A stretch of 8,001 nucleotides of DNA from NCBI GenBank assembly GCA_023230535.1, contig JALNXC010000041.1:1-8001 (forward strand), written 5' to 3'. Positions 1 through 6,560 of this stretch are shown here, one piece after another. Numbering within the stretch: position 1 is the first letter of the stretch; each line of letters begins with the position of its first letter. Source of the DNA: Alkaliphilus sp. (lineage in GTDB: Bacteria; Bacillota; Clostridia; Peptostreptococcales; Natronincolaceae). Under the pieces are notes generated by a model. That model ran no database searches. It saw only the letters and a program-made list of their open reading frames with translations, and was not told the DNA's origin. The translations under genes and the position numbers were made by a program.

Positions 1-1
1 A

Positions 2-643
2 AAGAGAAACCCTTTTATTAATATTAAAAACTATGATGATTGGTTTAAAAAAACGATTATCAGGATTATTATTTCAGCCTTCTTGTTGATGGCAGTAATG
101 ATAGTTAAAATATCAAATTTTCAACAGCCCAAAAAAATATTAAATTTTGTAGAGACAAAATTAGAATCTAATTTTAATATAAAGACATATTTAATGGGTA
201 TTAAAAAGCTGCCCGGTCATATTCATACATTTGGAGATAAAGTTATGACAGCCATGAAAATAGAGAATAAATCGGATAAAAGGCTTATACCTCCCATCGC
301 CGGAGAGATAACTACCTATTTTGATGAAAAAATTGATGAAACATCAAATATATCAAAAGGATTAATTTTCAGCAGTGATGCGGGCCAAAATATTTATTCT
401 GTGGATGATGGGGTTATTATTGATACAGGTTCAAATAAATTGGTTGGGGATTATATAATAATAAAACACAGGGGGGAATTATTGTCCGTATATAAATATG
501 TAGGTACCAACCACTTGAATGTAAATCAAAGAGTGAAGCAGGGGCAGACAATAGGCGTTTCTTCCGGGAAGTTGTTGCTGGAAATTTGGTATTGCAATGA
601 ACCTGTTGACCCTATCGAATACATGAATATGGGTGCTCAATAG
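2..643 (+). CDS. spoIVFA: SpoIVFA-like M23/LytM-domain membrane protein, 5' end outside window
   Basis: The reading frame is open from the left edge and runs 213 codons to TAG. A TTG at 83 and ATG at 89 lie inside the hydrophobic segment, so they are unlikely starts; the true start is upstream of the window. Visible residues 18-37 form one membrane segment (nt ~53-112) after a charged, probably cytoplasmic stretch. A linker follows, then a LytM-like beta domain over about the last 110 residues, recognisable by IYSVDDGVI, DYIIIKH, VKQGQTIG and the closing EPVDPIEYM. The zinc ligands of active M23 peptidases are missing: the HxxxD site reads KGLIFSS and the HxH site reads KLLLEI. This suits a non-catalytic role. 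In Bacillus, SpoIVFA anchors and inhibits SpoIVFB in the outer forespore membrane until SpoIVB signals. The next gene, 23 bp downstream, is spoIVFB, which strongly supports the name. A different non-catalytic M23 protein cannot be excluded from sequence alone. Confidence 0.75.
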   Translation, partial: KRNPFINIKNYDDWFKKTIIRIIISAFLLMAVMIVKISNFQQPKKILNFVETKLESNFNIKTYLMGIKKLPGHIHTFGDKVMTAMKIENKSDKRLIPPIAGEITTYFDEKIDETSNISKGLIFSSDAGQNIYSVDDGVIIDTGSNKLVGDYIIIKHRGELLSVYKYVGTNHLNVNQRVKQGQTIGVSSGKLLLEIWYCNEPVDPIEYMNMGAQ

Positions 644-666
644 TTATAGTATATGGAGTTAATAAG

Positions 667-1551
667 ATGAGGCTATTTAAAATATTTAATATTCAAATAA
701 AGGTCAGTTATTTGTTTTTCCTCATACTGGTTTTCAGTATGTTTTTTAATTGTTTTGATCAGTTATCAGTATTTGTTGTTGTTATTTTGATACATGAATT
801 GGCCCACTGTTACGTAAGCGCTTATTATAATATAGGTATTTCTGAAATAAAATTCTTCATTTTTGGTGGGATAGCTAAATTTCGGGAGCATATCGAAGAA
901 AATTCCAAACAGGAAATAATTATTGCATCAGCGGGGCCGATAATAAATTTTGTGCTCATTTTTATTACACTCCTAATCATAGATAAATTTCACATTGAAA
1001 AAGGTTACATAATACAGCTATTTCTAACAGCCAATATGGTTGTCGGTTTGTTTAATCTTATACCGGTTTTGCCGTTGGATGGCGGAAGAATTGCAAGGGG
1101 GATTGTGGGAAACTATTTAGGGATTAAAAGGGCCACATATATGATTGTAGGATTGGGATATTGTATATGCATACTATTATTTGTCATTGGAATATATGTA
1201 TCGTTAGTTTATAATATAGAATATATTTTTATAAGTTTTCTATCTGTCTATATATTTTTTTCTAATAAAAAAGAGAAGGAAAAGATAGGTCTCATATCTA
1301 TAAAAAATTTGGTTTTAAACAAAAAATCTTTATTTAATGAAGGTATTATGGATGTTAAACATATAATAGCCATGGAATCTGTCGATATTAAAAGTATATT
1401 TGATGAATTTACATTGGAGCAATATTGTATAATAACTATAACAGATGCAGCGGGAAAGGTGATAGGAAGTTTGTCGGAAAGTGAAATTATAGATGCTATT
1501 ATTGAATACGATGATAATATTACTTTAAGGGAATTGATTGCAGGTGAATAA
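667..1551 (+). CDS. spoIVFB: SpoIVFB, site-2-type intramembrane metalloprotease (M50)
   Basis: The 294-residue protein is close to the roughly 288 of Bacillus SpoIVFB. It is a multi-pass membrane protein with hydrophobic segments at about 14-50, 85-106, 115-135 and 155-198. The zinc site HELAH is at 43-47 and the second motif NLIPVLPLDGG at 130-140 supplies N130 and the third ligand D138; both lie almost exactly where Bacillus SpoIVFB has them. The soluble C-terminal part (about 220-294) resembles the CBS-like domain that in Bacillus binds ATP and the pro-sigma-K substrate. Known role of the family: it cleaves the pro-sequence of sigma-K in the mother cell, switching on late sporulation genes. 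The ATG at 667 is chosen because GGAG at 655-658 sits 8 nt upstream. It probably shares a transcript with the SpoIVFA-like gene. The substrate here is inferred, as sigK is not in the window; other SpoIVFB-like M50 proteases exist. Confidence 0.88.
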   Translation: MRLFKIFNIQIKVSYLFFLILVFSMFFNCFDQLSVFVVVILIHELAHCYVSAYYNIGISEIKFFIFGGIAKFREHIEENSKQEIIIASAGPIINFVLIFITLLIIDKFHIEKGYIIQLFLTANMVVGLFNLIPVLPLDGGRIARGIVGNYLGIKRATYMIVGLGYCICILLFVIGIYVSLVYNIEYIFISFLSVYIFFSNKKEKEKIGLISIKNLVLNKKSLFNEGIMDVKHIIAMESVDIKSIFDEFTLEQYCIITITDAAGKVIGSLSESEIIDAIIEYDDNITLRELIAGE

Positions 1552-1584
1552 TTTATAAAGCAGGTAAATATTTTTCATTTTTTA

Positions 1585-1597
1585 TGCTATGATAATA
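1585..1597 (+). promoter_or_regulatory. Probable extended -10 promoter for the radical-SAM/DUF2344/rng operon
   Basis: TGC directly precedes TATGAT (1588-1593), which gives an extended -10 element (TGnTATnAT). No good -35 hexamer lies 17 bp upstream, which is tolerable with an extended -10. It lies in the 115-bp gap after spoIVFB, where the sporulation pair ends and the housekeeping-type genes begin. Predicted transcription start is near 1599-1601. This is inferred from sequence only. Confidence 0.45.
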
Positions 1598-1600
1598 ATT

Positions 1601-1625
1601 AGCAGGTTGTTATTTCAAACCTGCT
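1601..1625 (+). other. Intergenic hairpin at predicted transcript 5' end
   Basis: AGCAGGTT (1601-1608) and AACCTGCT (1618-1625) form a perfect 8-bp stem with a 9-nt loop. No T-tract follows, so it is not a standard intrinsic terminator. It starts within a few bases of the start site predicted from the extended -10, so it could sit at the very 5' end of the mRNA and protect it from 5'-end-dependent decay. A weak or degenerate terminator for the spoIVF transcript is the alternative. Confidence 0.45.
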
Positions 1626-1666
1626 TGATTTAGGGTTAAAAATGGGTTTTTAAGGGGAGAAAATTA

Positions 1667-3505
1667 ATGGAAAGGCTGCAAATTGACAATTTACTATATA
1701 GAGTTGAAAAACCGGCCAGGTATTTAGGCAATGAGTTGAACAGTGTACATAAGATAGCAGGCGAAAATATGGTCCGCTTCGCCTTTTGTTTTCCTGATAT
1801 TTATGAAATAGGAATGAGTCATTTAGGGATGCAAATTCTATATCATTTATTAAATAGACAAGAAAATATTTTTTGTGAAAGAGTATTTGCGCCGGCTGCA
1901 GATATGGAAGAACAGATGAGGGATAATAATATCCCTTTATTTGCCTTGGAAAGTAGACAACCCATTAGAAATTTTGATTTTGTCGGGTTTACCTTACAAT
2001 ATGAATTAAGCTATACTAATATATTGAATATGCTGGACTTGGCAGGAATCCCCATATATAGTGCGGACCGAAATGAAGAGGGCCCTATTATAATAGTTGG
2101 GGGGCCCTGTGTTTATAATTGTGAACCTATAGCAGATTTTATCGATATAGCCGTGCTGGGGGAAGCAGAAGAAGTTATTTTGGAAATTATAGATCTATAC
2201 GGAAAAATGAGGGGAAAGAATTATAACAAGTCTGAATTTTTGAAGCAAGCCGCTTTAATAGGAGGGGTATATATACCCTCGTTTTACGATATAAGTTATA
2301 ATGATGATGGAACCGTTAATTCGATCAGCCCAAAGTCCGGAGATATACCTATGATAATACGCAAAAGAATCGTTGAGGACTTAGATAATGTCTTTTATCC
2401 GGAAGAGATGATAGTACCATATTTAAACATTGTACACGATAGAATTATGTTGGAGATATTCAGAGGATGTATTCGAGGGTGCCGTTTTTGTCAGGCAGGG
2501 TTTATATACAGGCCTGTCAGGGAAAAGTCTCATGACAGATTACGGGAATTGGCTAAAAAACTTATTTTAAACACAGGATATGATGAAATTTCTTTGGCAT
2601 CTTTGAGTACCGGCGATTATTCAGAGTTAGGGGAGATAGTAAAGCATTTGATGGAGGAGTATAGCGATAAAAAAATAGGAATATCTTTACCATCATTAAG
2701 ATTGGACAGTTTCTCACTGCAAATAATTAAAGAGATACAGAAGGTAAGAAAAACAGGATTAACTTTTGCGCCTGAAGCGGGCGGTCAGAGGCTCAGAGAT
2801 GTTATTAATAAAGGGATTACGGAGGAAGATTTAATCAATGCTGTTGAAAATGTTTTTCATTCCGGCTGGAGTAATATAAAGTTATATTTTATGATTGGAC
2901 TTCCTACGGAAACGGATGAGGATATATTAGAAATTAAAGATCTTGTTTTTAAAGTAGCCGATGAATATTATAAAGTTCCAAAGGAACAGAGAAGGAAAAG
3001 ACTGAATATTACCGTAAGCGCTTCAACATTTGTACCAAAACCGTTTACTCCGTTTCAATGGGAACCTCAATCCACATTGGGAGCGATATATTCAAAACAA
3101 AAATTATTGGTATCAAATATTAGAAATAAAAACATCACATTTGACTATCATGATCCTAAAACAAGTTTATTGGAAGCCGTGTTTGCCAAAGGGGATAGAA
3201 AACTCTCCAAAGTGTTAGAGCTTGCCTTGAAGGAGGGATGTAAATTTGACGGTTGGATGGAATATTTTGATTTTGATAGATGGATGTCCGTGTTTAAAAA
3301 GGCAAATATTGATCCGGCTTTTTACGCCAATAGACGTCAGGAATATGATGAAGTACTGCCATGGGATCATATTGACGTAGGGGTCAGCAAACAATTTTTG
3401 ATAAGAGAGAATGAAAATTCCAAACGAGCTAGGCTCACACCTAACTGTAGAGTGAACTGTGCGGGGTGCGGTATTAATCGGGTCTTTACAGGAGGGATAT
3501 GTTGA
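1667..3505 (+). CDS. B12-binding-like/radical SAM protein, TIGR03960 type, function unknown
   Basis: The protein has 612 residues. The N-terminal ~170 residues resemble the cobalamin-binding domain of B12-dependent radical-SAM enzymes, with FPDIYEIGMSHLGMQ (42-56), IIVGGPCVYNCEPIADFID (142-160) and a GEAEE loop (165-169). The position of the axial-ligand motif DxHxxG reads DIYEIG, with Tyr for His. The radical-SAM core follows: C268, C272 and C275 in CIRGCRFC would hold the 4Fe-4S cluster that cleaves S-adenosylmethionine, and FAPEAGGQRLR (366-376) with KLYFMIGLP (405-413) are typical downstream strands. The tail carries more cysteines (C594, C598, C601, C612). ATG 1667 has AGGGGAG (1653-1659) at suitable spacing. 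Its stop overlaps the DUF2344 gene as TGATG, and in other genomes the two families are often adjacent or fused. The reaction and substrate are not known. YgiQ-like radical-SAM proteins are the nearest alternative, but the DUF2344 neighbour argues for TIGR03960. Confidence 0.88.
   Translation: MERLQIDNLLYRVEKPARYLGNELNSVHKIAGENMVRFAFCFPDIYEIGMSHLGMQILYHLLNRQENIFCERVFAPAADMEEQMRDNNIPLFALESRQPIRNFDFVGFTLQYELSYTNILNMLDLAGIPIYSADRNEEGPIIIVGGPCVYNCEPIADFIDIAVLGEAEEVILEIIDLYGKMRGKNYNKSEFLKQAALIGGVYIPSFYDISYNDDGTVNSISPKSGDIPMIIRKRIVEDLDNVFYPEEMIVPYLNIVHDRIMLEIFRGCIRGCRFCQAGFIYRPVREKSHDRLRELAKKLILNTGYDEISLASLSTGDYSELGEIVKHLMEEYSDKKIGISLPSLRLDSFSLQIIKEIQKVRKTGLTFAPEAGGQRLRDVINKGITEEDLINAVENVFHSGWSNIKLYFMIGLPTETDEDILEIKDLVFKVADEYYKVPKEQRRKRLNITVSASTFVPKPFTPFQWEPQSTLGAIYSKQKLLVSNIRNKNITFDYHDPKTSLLEAVFAKGDRKLSKVLELALKEGCKFDGWMEYFDFDRWMSVFKKANIDPAFYANRRQEYDEVLPWDHIDVGVSKQFLIRENENSKRARLTPNCRVNCAGCGINRVFTGGIC
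3490..3495 (+). promoter_or_regulatory. Ribosome binding site deciding the DUF2344 start
   Basis: AGGAGG lies inside the last codons of the radical-SAM gene. In-frame ATG codons at 3499, 3505 and 3514 are 3, 9 and 18 nt downstream. Only 3505 has good spacing, and it gives a TGATG stop-start overlap. Confidence 0.75.
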
Positions 3506-4245
3506 TGGTAACAATGCGTTCAAGATTTTATAAAAAGGGTGATATGGTATTTATTTCTCACTTGGATTTAATAAGGGTTTTTGAAAGGGCAATCAGAAGA
3601 GCGGGCATACCTGTCGCATATACGCAGGGGTTTAACCCTCATCCTATTATGGCATTTGCTACGGCACTAGGTATAGGAGTAGCCAGTGAGGGCGAATATA
3701 TCGATATACAATTGAGTGATGATATGGATAGTGAGCTGTTCATGAGTAGTCTAAACAGTGTTCTACCGGATGGATTAAAAATAATTAGGAGTAAAAAAAT
3801 TTCTAATAAAGCAAAGTCATTGATGTCTATAGTATGTAGCTCAATTTATTTAGTTAAGTTAAAAACAAAAAGATTGTTAAATGAAACAGATATAAAACAA
3901 TATATAGAGGTTCTGATAGATAGGGAAGTGATAATAGAGCTAAAGCAGAAGAAACAGAAGCGCGGTCATAGGAATAAAAAACCTGAGTTCAGGGAAATTA
4001 ATATTAGGCCTTTCATCAGGGATATAGAATTGTTTTCATTAGATGAGCATGAAATTTTATTGAAGATGCATTTAGCGGCCGGAAGTCGGGAAAACCTGAA
4101 GCCGGAGGTTGTCGTTGATAAATTATATGAATTAGCCGGTTTGCCTATAGAACAATATGAAACAAGAATTAAGAGGTTAGATTTATTCGCAGATATAGAG
4201 GATAAATTTATGACTTCTCTGGATGAGGATGTGTGGAATGTATGA
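3505..4245 (+). CDS. Radical-SAM-linked protein, DUF2344/TIGR03936 family, function unknown
   Basis: The protein has 246 residues from ATG 3505, the start favoured by AGGAGG spacing; the family core begins at the internal MRSRF (nt 3514). The family signature is the N-terminal SHLDLIRVFERAIRRAGIPV (18-37), followed by YTQGFNPHP (39-47) and a glycine-rich segment GIGVASEGEYIDI (56-68). A second conserved stretch is INIRPFI (165-171), preceded by a strongly basic segment at about 148-160. The C-terminal GLP (212-214) with TRIKRLDLF (220-228) closes the domain. No signal peptide or membrane segment is visible, so it is probably cytoplasmic. TIGR03936 is defined by its linkage or fusion to TIGR03960 radical-SAM proteins, which is the arrangement here. 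It is presumably a partner or substrate-binding subunit of that enzyme; this is inference. The basic stretch would be compatible with RNA binding but does not show it. Its end overlaps the RNase gene as ATGA. Confidence 0.88.
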   Translation: MVTMRSRFYKKGDMVFISHLDLIRVFERAIRRAGIPVAYTQGFNPHPIMAFATALGIGVASEGEYIDIQLSDDMDSELFMSSLNSVLPDGLKIIRSKKISNKAKSLMSIVCSSIYLVKLKTKRLLNETDIKQYIEVLIDREVIIELKQKKQKRGHRNKKPEFREINIRPFIRDIELFSLDEHEILLKMHLAAGSRENLKPEVVVDKLYELAGLPIEQYETRIKRLDLFADIEDKFMTSLDEDVWNV

Positions 4246-5750
4246 ATCAAATTATAGTAGATGCGGGTATAGGTGAAAATAGGTTGGCATTAATGGAAGA
4301 CGGAGAGTTGGTAGAGTTATATATAGAGAGGCGAAATAACAGGCGGATGGTTGGGAATATTTATAAAGGTAGAGTAGCTAATGTTCTGCCGGGGATGCAG
4401 GCTGCCTTTATCGATATTGGGCTTGAAAAAAATTGTTTTTTATATGTTAAAGATGCTTTAGAGAAGGATTTATTCGATAAGGACGAATCGTGTTATAAGG
4501 ATATATCTATAACGGATGTTGTAAAACAAGGTCAGGAAATAGTTGTACAGGTCATCAAAGAGTCCTTGGGAACCAAGGGTGCCAGGGTAACTACGAATAT
4601 TACTTTGCCCGGGAGATATCTGGTTTTAATGCCCAATACGACTTATATAGGTGTATCCAGGAGAATTGTGTGTTCTGAGGAAAGGGAAAGGCTAAGGGAA
4701 GAGATAGAGCAGCTGAGGCCGCATAATATGGGTATTATTGTTAGAACTGTAGCAGAAGGAAAAAATAAGGATGACTTTAATGAGGATATAAAATTTTTAT
4801 TAAAATTGTGGCGAAAAATTGAAAAAGAAAAAAAATTAGGAACTGTTCCAAGATTGATTCATAGAGATTTTGATTTAATAAGCAAGACGATAAGAGATAC
4901 TTTCAGTAAAGATATTGATAATTTTATTATAAATAATGCGGAGGAATATCAAATTGCTTTGGAATTAGTAGAACTATTATCACCGTCATTAAAAACCAGA
5001 ATTTCCTATTTTGACGAAACCATCGAAATATTTGATTATTACGGGATAAAATCACAAATTGATAAATGCCTGAACAGGAAGATATGGTTAAAAAGCGGAG
5101 GTTATATTATTATTGACAGCACTGAGGCTTTCACGGTTATTGATGTAAATACGGGAAAGTATGTCGGCAAGACGGATCTAAAAGATACGGTTTTTAAAAC
5201 TAATATTGAGGCAACGGGGGAAATTGCAAAACAACTGAGGTTACGCGGTATAGGCGGTATTATTATAATAGATTTTATAGATATGATGAATGGGGGAGAT
5301 AATCAAAAGGTAATTGATGCCCTAGAAAAGGCCCTCAGTAAAGATAAGACCAGAAGTAAGGTGTTGGGAATGACACAATTAGGTTTGGTTGAGATGACAA
5401 GAAAGAAAGTAAGACAGGGTTTGGATAGATTATTGCAAAAAAGGTGCCAATATTGTAACGGTACGGGAAGATTAGCCAACGAATATGCTCTATTATATAA
5501 ATTTGAAAAGGAAATGATACGAATCGGCATACATACCAACGCAGAGGCTGTTATTTTTGAAGTGAATCCCACAGTTTTACAAGTTTTTCAGGAGGAGGAA
5601 TCCATATTGGAAGAGATAAATGCTGAAACTAATTTAAAGTCATTTATAATTCCTAATAGTTTTTTACATCATAATGAAATACAAGTGAAGGCCATGGGGG
5701 ATATGGAAAGCATCAAAAAATTGATGGACGAAAATGATGCAATAGTGTAA
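4242..5750 (+). CDS. rng: Ribonuclease G/E family endoribonuclease
   Basis: The protein has 502 residues, close to RNase G and to the catalytic half of RNase E; the long scaffold tail of RNase E is absent. The S1 RNA-binding domain spans about 33-120 (GNIYKGRVANVLPGMQAAFI). The 5'-monophosphate sensor has R168 and T169 in GIIVRT. The DNase-I-like catalytic part carries D301 (VIDVNTGKYVG) and D344 (IIIIDFIDM), matching the magnesium-binding aspartates D303 and D346 of E. coli RNase E. The zinc-link pair is C402 and C405 in CQYC, followed by NGTGR. Known role: it cuts single-stranded A/U-rich RNA, in mRNA decay and in rRNA 5'-end maturation. ATG 4242 is chosen because it overlaps the DUF2344 stop (ATGA) and gives the usual N-terminus MNQIIVDAG. 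A GTG at 4233 would add three residues and is closer to GAGG at 4225-4228, so it remains possible. A ribosomal-protein operon follows. Confidence 0.93.
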   Translation: MNQIIVDAGIGENRLALMEDGELVELYIERRNNRRMVGNIYKGRVANVLPGMQAAFIDIGLEKNCFLYVKDALEKDLFDKDESCYKDISITDVVKQGQEIVVQVIKESLGTKGARVTTNITLPGRYLVLMPNTTYIGVSRRIVCSEERERLREEIEQLRPHNMGIIVRTVAEGKNKDDFNEDIKFLLKLWRKIEKEKKLGTVPRLIHRDFDLISKTIRDTFSKDIDNFIINNAEEYQIALELVELLSPSLKTRISYFDETIEIFDYYGIKSQIDKCLNRKIWLKSGGYIIIDSTEAFTVIDVNTGKYVGKTDLKDTVFKTNIEATGEIAKQLRLRGIGGIIIIDFIDMMNGGDNQKVIDALEKALSKDKTRSKVLGMTQLGLVEMTRKKVRQGLDRLLQKRCQYCNGTGRLANEYALLYKFEKEMIRIGIHTNAEAVIFEVNPTVLQVFQEEESILEEINAETNLKSFIIPNSFLHHNEIQVKAMGDMESIKKLMDENDAIV

Positions 5751-5791
5751 AATAATTACGGGAAGTTGGAATTTTTGTGGAATTTAAATTA

Positions 5792-5820
5792 TTGACATCA
5801 ATGTTGTAATATGATAACAT
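5792..5820 (+). promoter_or_regulatory. Sigma-A-type promoter for rplU-prp-rpmA
   Basis: A perfect -35 TTGACA (5792-5797) is followed after 17 bp by TAACAT (5815-5820). TGA directly before it gives an extended -10. Predicted start is near 5826-5828, about 78 nt upstream of rplU. An alternative -10, TATGAT at 5810-5815, has too short a spacer (12 bp). Confidence 0.75.
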
Positions 5821-5825
5821 ATATC

Positions 5826-5904
5826 GGTAGGTAACGCACGGATCGGGTTTAAAACGATAGGTACCTAGTTATCCGGCGAATTTGGATTCGGGAGGTAACA
5901 TTTA
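5826..5904 (+). ncRNA. Probable L21 ribosomal protein leader (autoregulatory 5' UTR)
   Basis: The segment between promoter and rplU can fold into two adjacent stem-loops. Helix 1 pairs TAGGTA (5828-5833) with TACCTA (5862-5867) and contains an inner helix ATCG (5842-5845)/CGAT (5855-5858). Helix 2 begins at the next base: GTTA and CC (5868-5871, 5873-5874) pair with GGTAAC (5894-5899), capped by CGAAT (5877-5881)/ATTCG (5886-5890). Helix 2 contains part of the ribosome binding site GGAGG (5891-5895). Firmicutes carry an L21 leader upstream of rplU-ysxB-rpmA, thought to bind a ribosomal protein for feedback control. The location and operon fit; the family match was not tested with a covariance model. 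Confidence 0.65.
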
Positions 5905-6216
5905 ATGTACGCAATCATTGAAACAGGCGGTAAACAATACAGGGTAAAAGAAGGAGACATATTACTTGTTGAAAAATTAGAAGCTGAACAAGGTGATATA
6001 GTTACCATTGAGGATGTATTAGCAGTTTCGAAAGACGGCAAATTAACCGTAGGCAGTCCGATAGTTGATGGGGCTAAAGTTGAAGCCAAGGTAATTGCAC
6101 AGGGCAAATCTAAAAAAGTTATTATTTTTAAATACAAACCTAAAAAGGATTATAGAAAAAAACGAGGTCATCGTCAACCATATACAAAATTAGTTATCGA
6201 TAAGATTGATGCATAG
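5905..6216 (+). CDS. rplU: 50S ribosomal protein L21
   Basis: The 103-residue length is typical of bacterial L21. The N-terminus MYAIIETGGKQYRVKEGD and the basic C-terminal block with YKPKKDYRKKRGHRQPYTKL (77-96) are the family signatures; the latter contacts 23S rRNA. L21 is an early-assembling large-subunit protein that binds 23S rRNA near L20. ATG 5905 has GGAGG at 5891-5895, spaced 9 nt. It is the first gene of the rplU-prp-rpmA operon, whose leader may be regulated by an encoded ribosomal protein. Nothing is unusual in the coding sequence. Confidence 0.98.
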   Translation: MYAIIETGGKQYRVKEGDILLVEKLEAEQGDIVTIEDVLAVSKDGKLTVGSPIVDGAKVEAKVIAQGKSKKVIIFKYKPKKDYRKKRGHRQPYTKLVIDKIDA

Positions 6217-6224
6217 GTGTATTT

Positions 6225-6557
6225 ATGATTTTAATTTCGGTTTATCGCAATTCTGATAAAGTAATCGAACAATTTGTGATAGAAGGGCATGCTCATGCAG
6301 CCGACCTTGGGAAAGATATTGTCTGTGCTGCAGTTTCTGCCCTGGGCCAAACTACGGTATTATCACTTTATCAAATAGCCGATATAAATATTGTATATGA
6401 AATCAAAAAGGGATATCTCAGATGTAAATTGCCGGAAAATTTGACGGGGGAAGAATTATATAAAGCAAAACTTTTGATTGATACTATGCTTTTAGGATTG
6501 GAAAACATACAAAAAAATTATCCACAATATATTGAGATTCATGACAGGGAGGTGTGA
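6225..6557 (+). CDS. prp: Prp, ribosomal-processing cysteine protease (YsxB)
   Basis: The 110-residue protein has the complete Prp signature: GHAHAADLGKDIVCAAVSAL at 21-40, with catalytic H22 and C34 at the same numbers as in Staphylococcus aureus Prp. Known role in Firmicutes: it cuts the N-terminal extension from L27, a step needed for functional ribosomes. Its substrate gene rpmA follows directly and encodes the expected extension, so the system is complete here. ATG 6225 lies 8 bp after the rplU stop, with an AGGTG ribosome binding site (6215-6219) overlapping that stop. The stop at 6555-6557 lies 3 bp before the rpmA ATG, suggesting coupled translation and matched expression of protease and substrate. 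Confidence 0.95.
   Translation: MILISVYRNSDKVIEQFVIEGHAHAADLGKDIVCAAVSALGQTTVLSLYQIADINIVYEIKKGYLRCKLPENLTGEELYKAKLLIDTMLLGLENIQKNYPQYIEIHDREV
6548..6554 (+). promoter_or_regulatory. Ribosome binding site of rpmA
   Basis: GGAGGTG overlaps the end of prp. It is 8 nt (counted from GGAGG) upstream of ATG 6561 and 5 nt upstream of an in-frame GTG at 6558 that directly follows the prp stop. The ATG has the better codon and spacing. Confidence 0.65.
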
Positions 6558-6560
6558 GTG

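Noticed and set aside
83..100. Start codon of the first gene at TTG 83 or ATG 89
   Set aside because: The frame stays open to the left edge, and both codons lie within the membrane segment, with no ribosome binding site upstream.
1601..1625. Intrinsic terminator for spoIVFB
   Set aside because: The stem is present but no T-tract follows, and an extended -10 lies immediately upstream; it is kept as an unassigned hairpin instead.
3030..3218. Plus-strand 62-codon frame inside the radical-SAM gene
   Set aside because: It lies fully within a long, motif-supported gene in another frame.
3215..3523. Minus-strand open frame of 102 codons across the radical-SAM/DUF2344 junction
   Set aside because: It is antisense to two well-supported coding regions, matches no family I know, and has no convincing ribosome binding site.
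5821..5904. Possible T-box or metabolite riboswitch upstream of rplU
   Set aside because: The T-box sequence (AGGGUGGnACCGCG) is absent, the leader is too short, and the downstream genes are ribosomal; an L21 leader explains it better.
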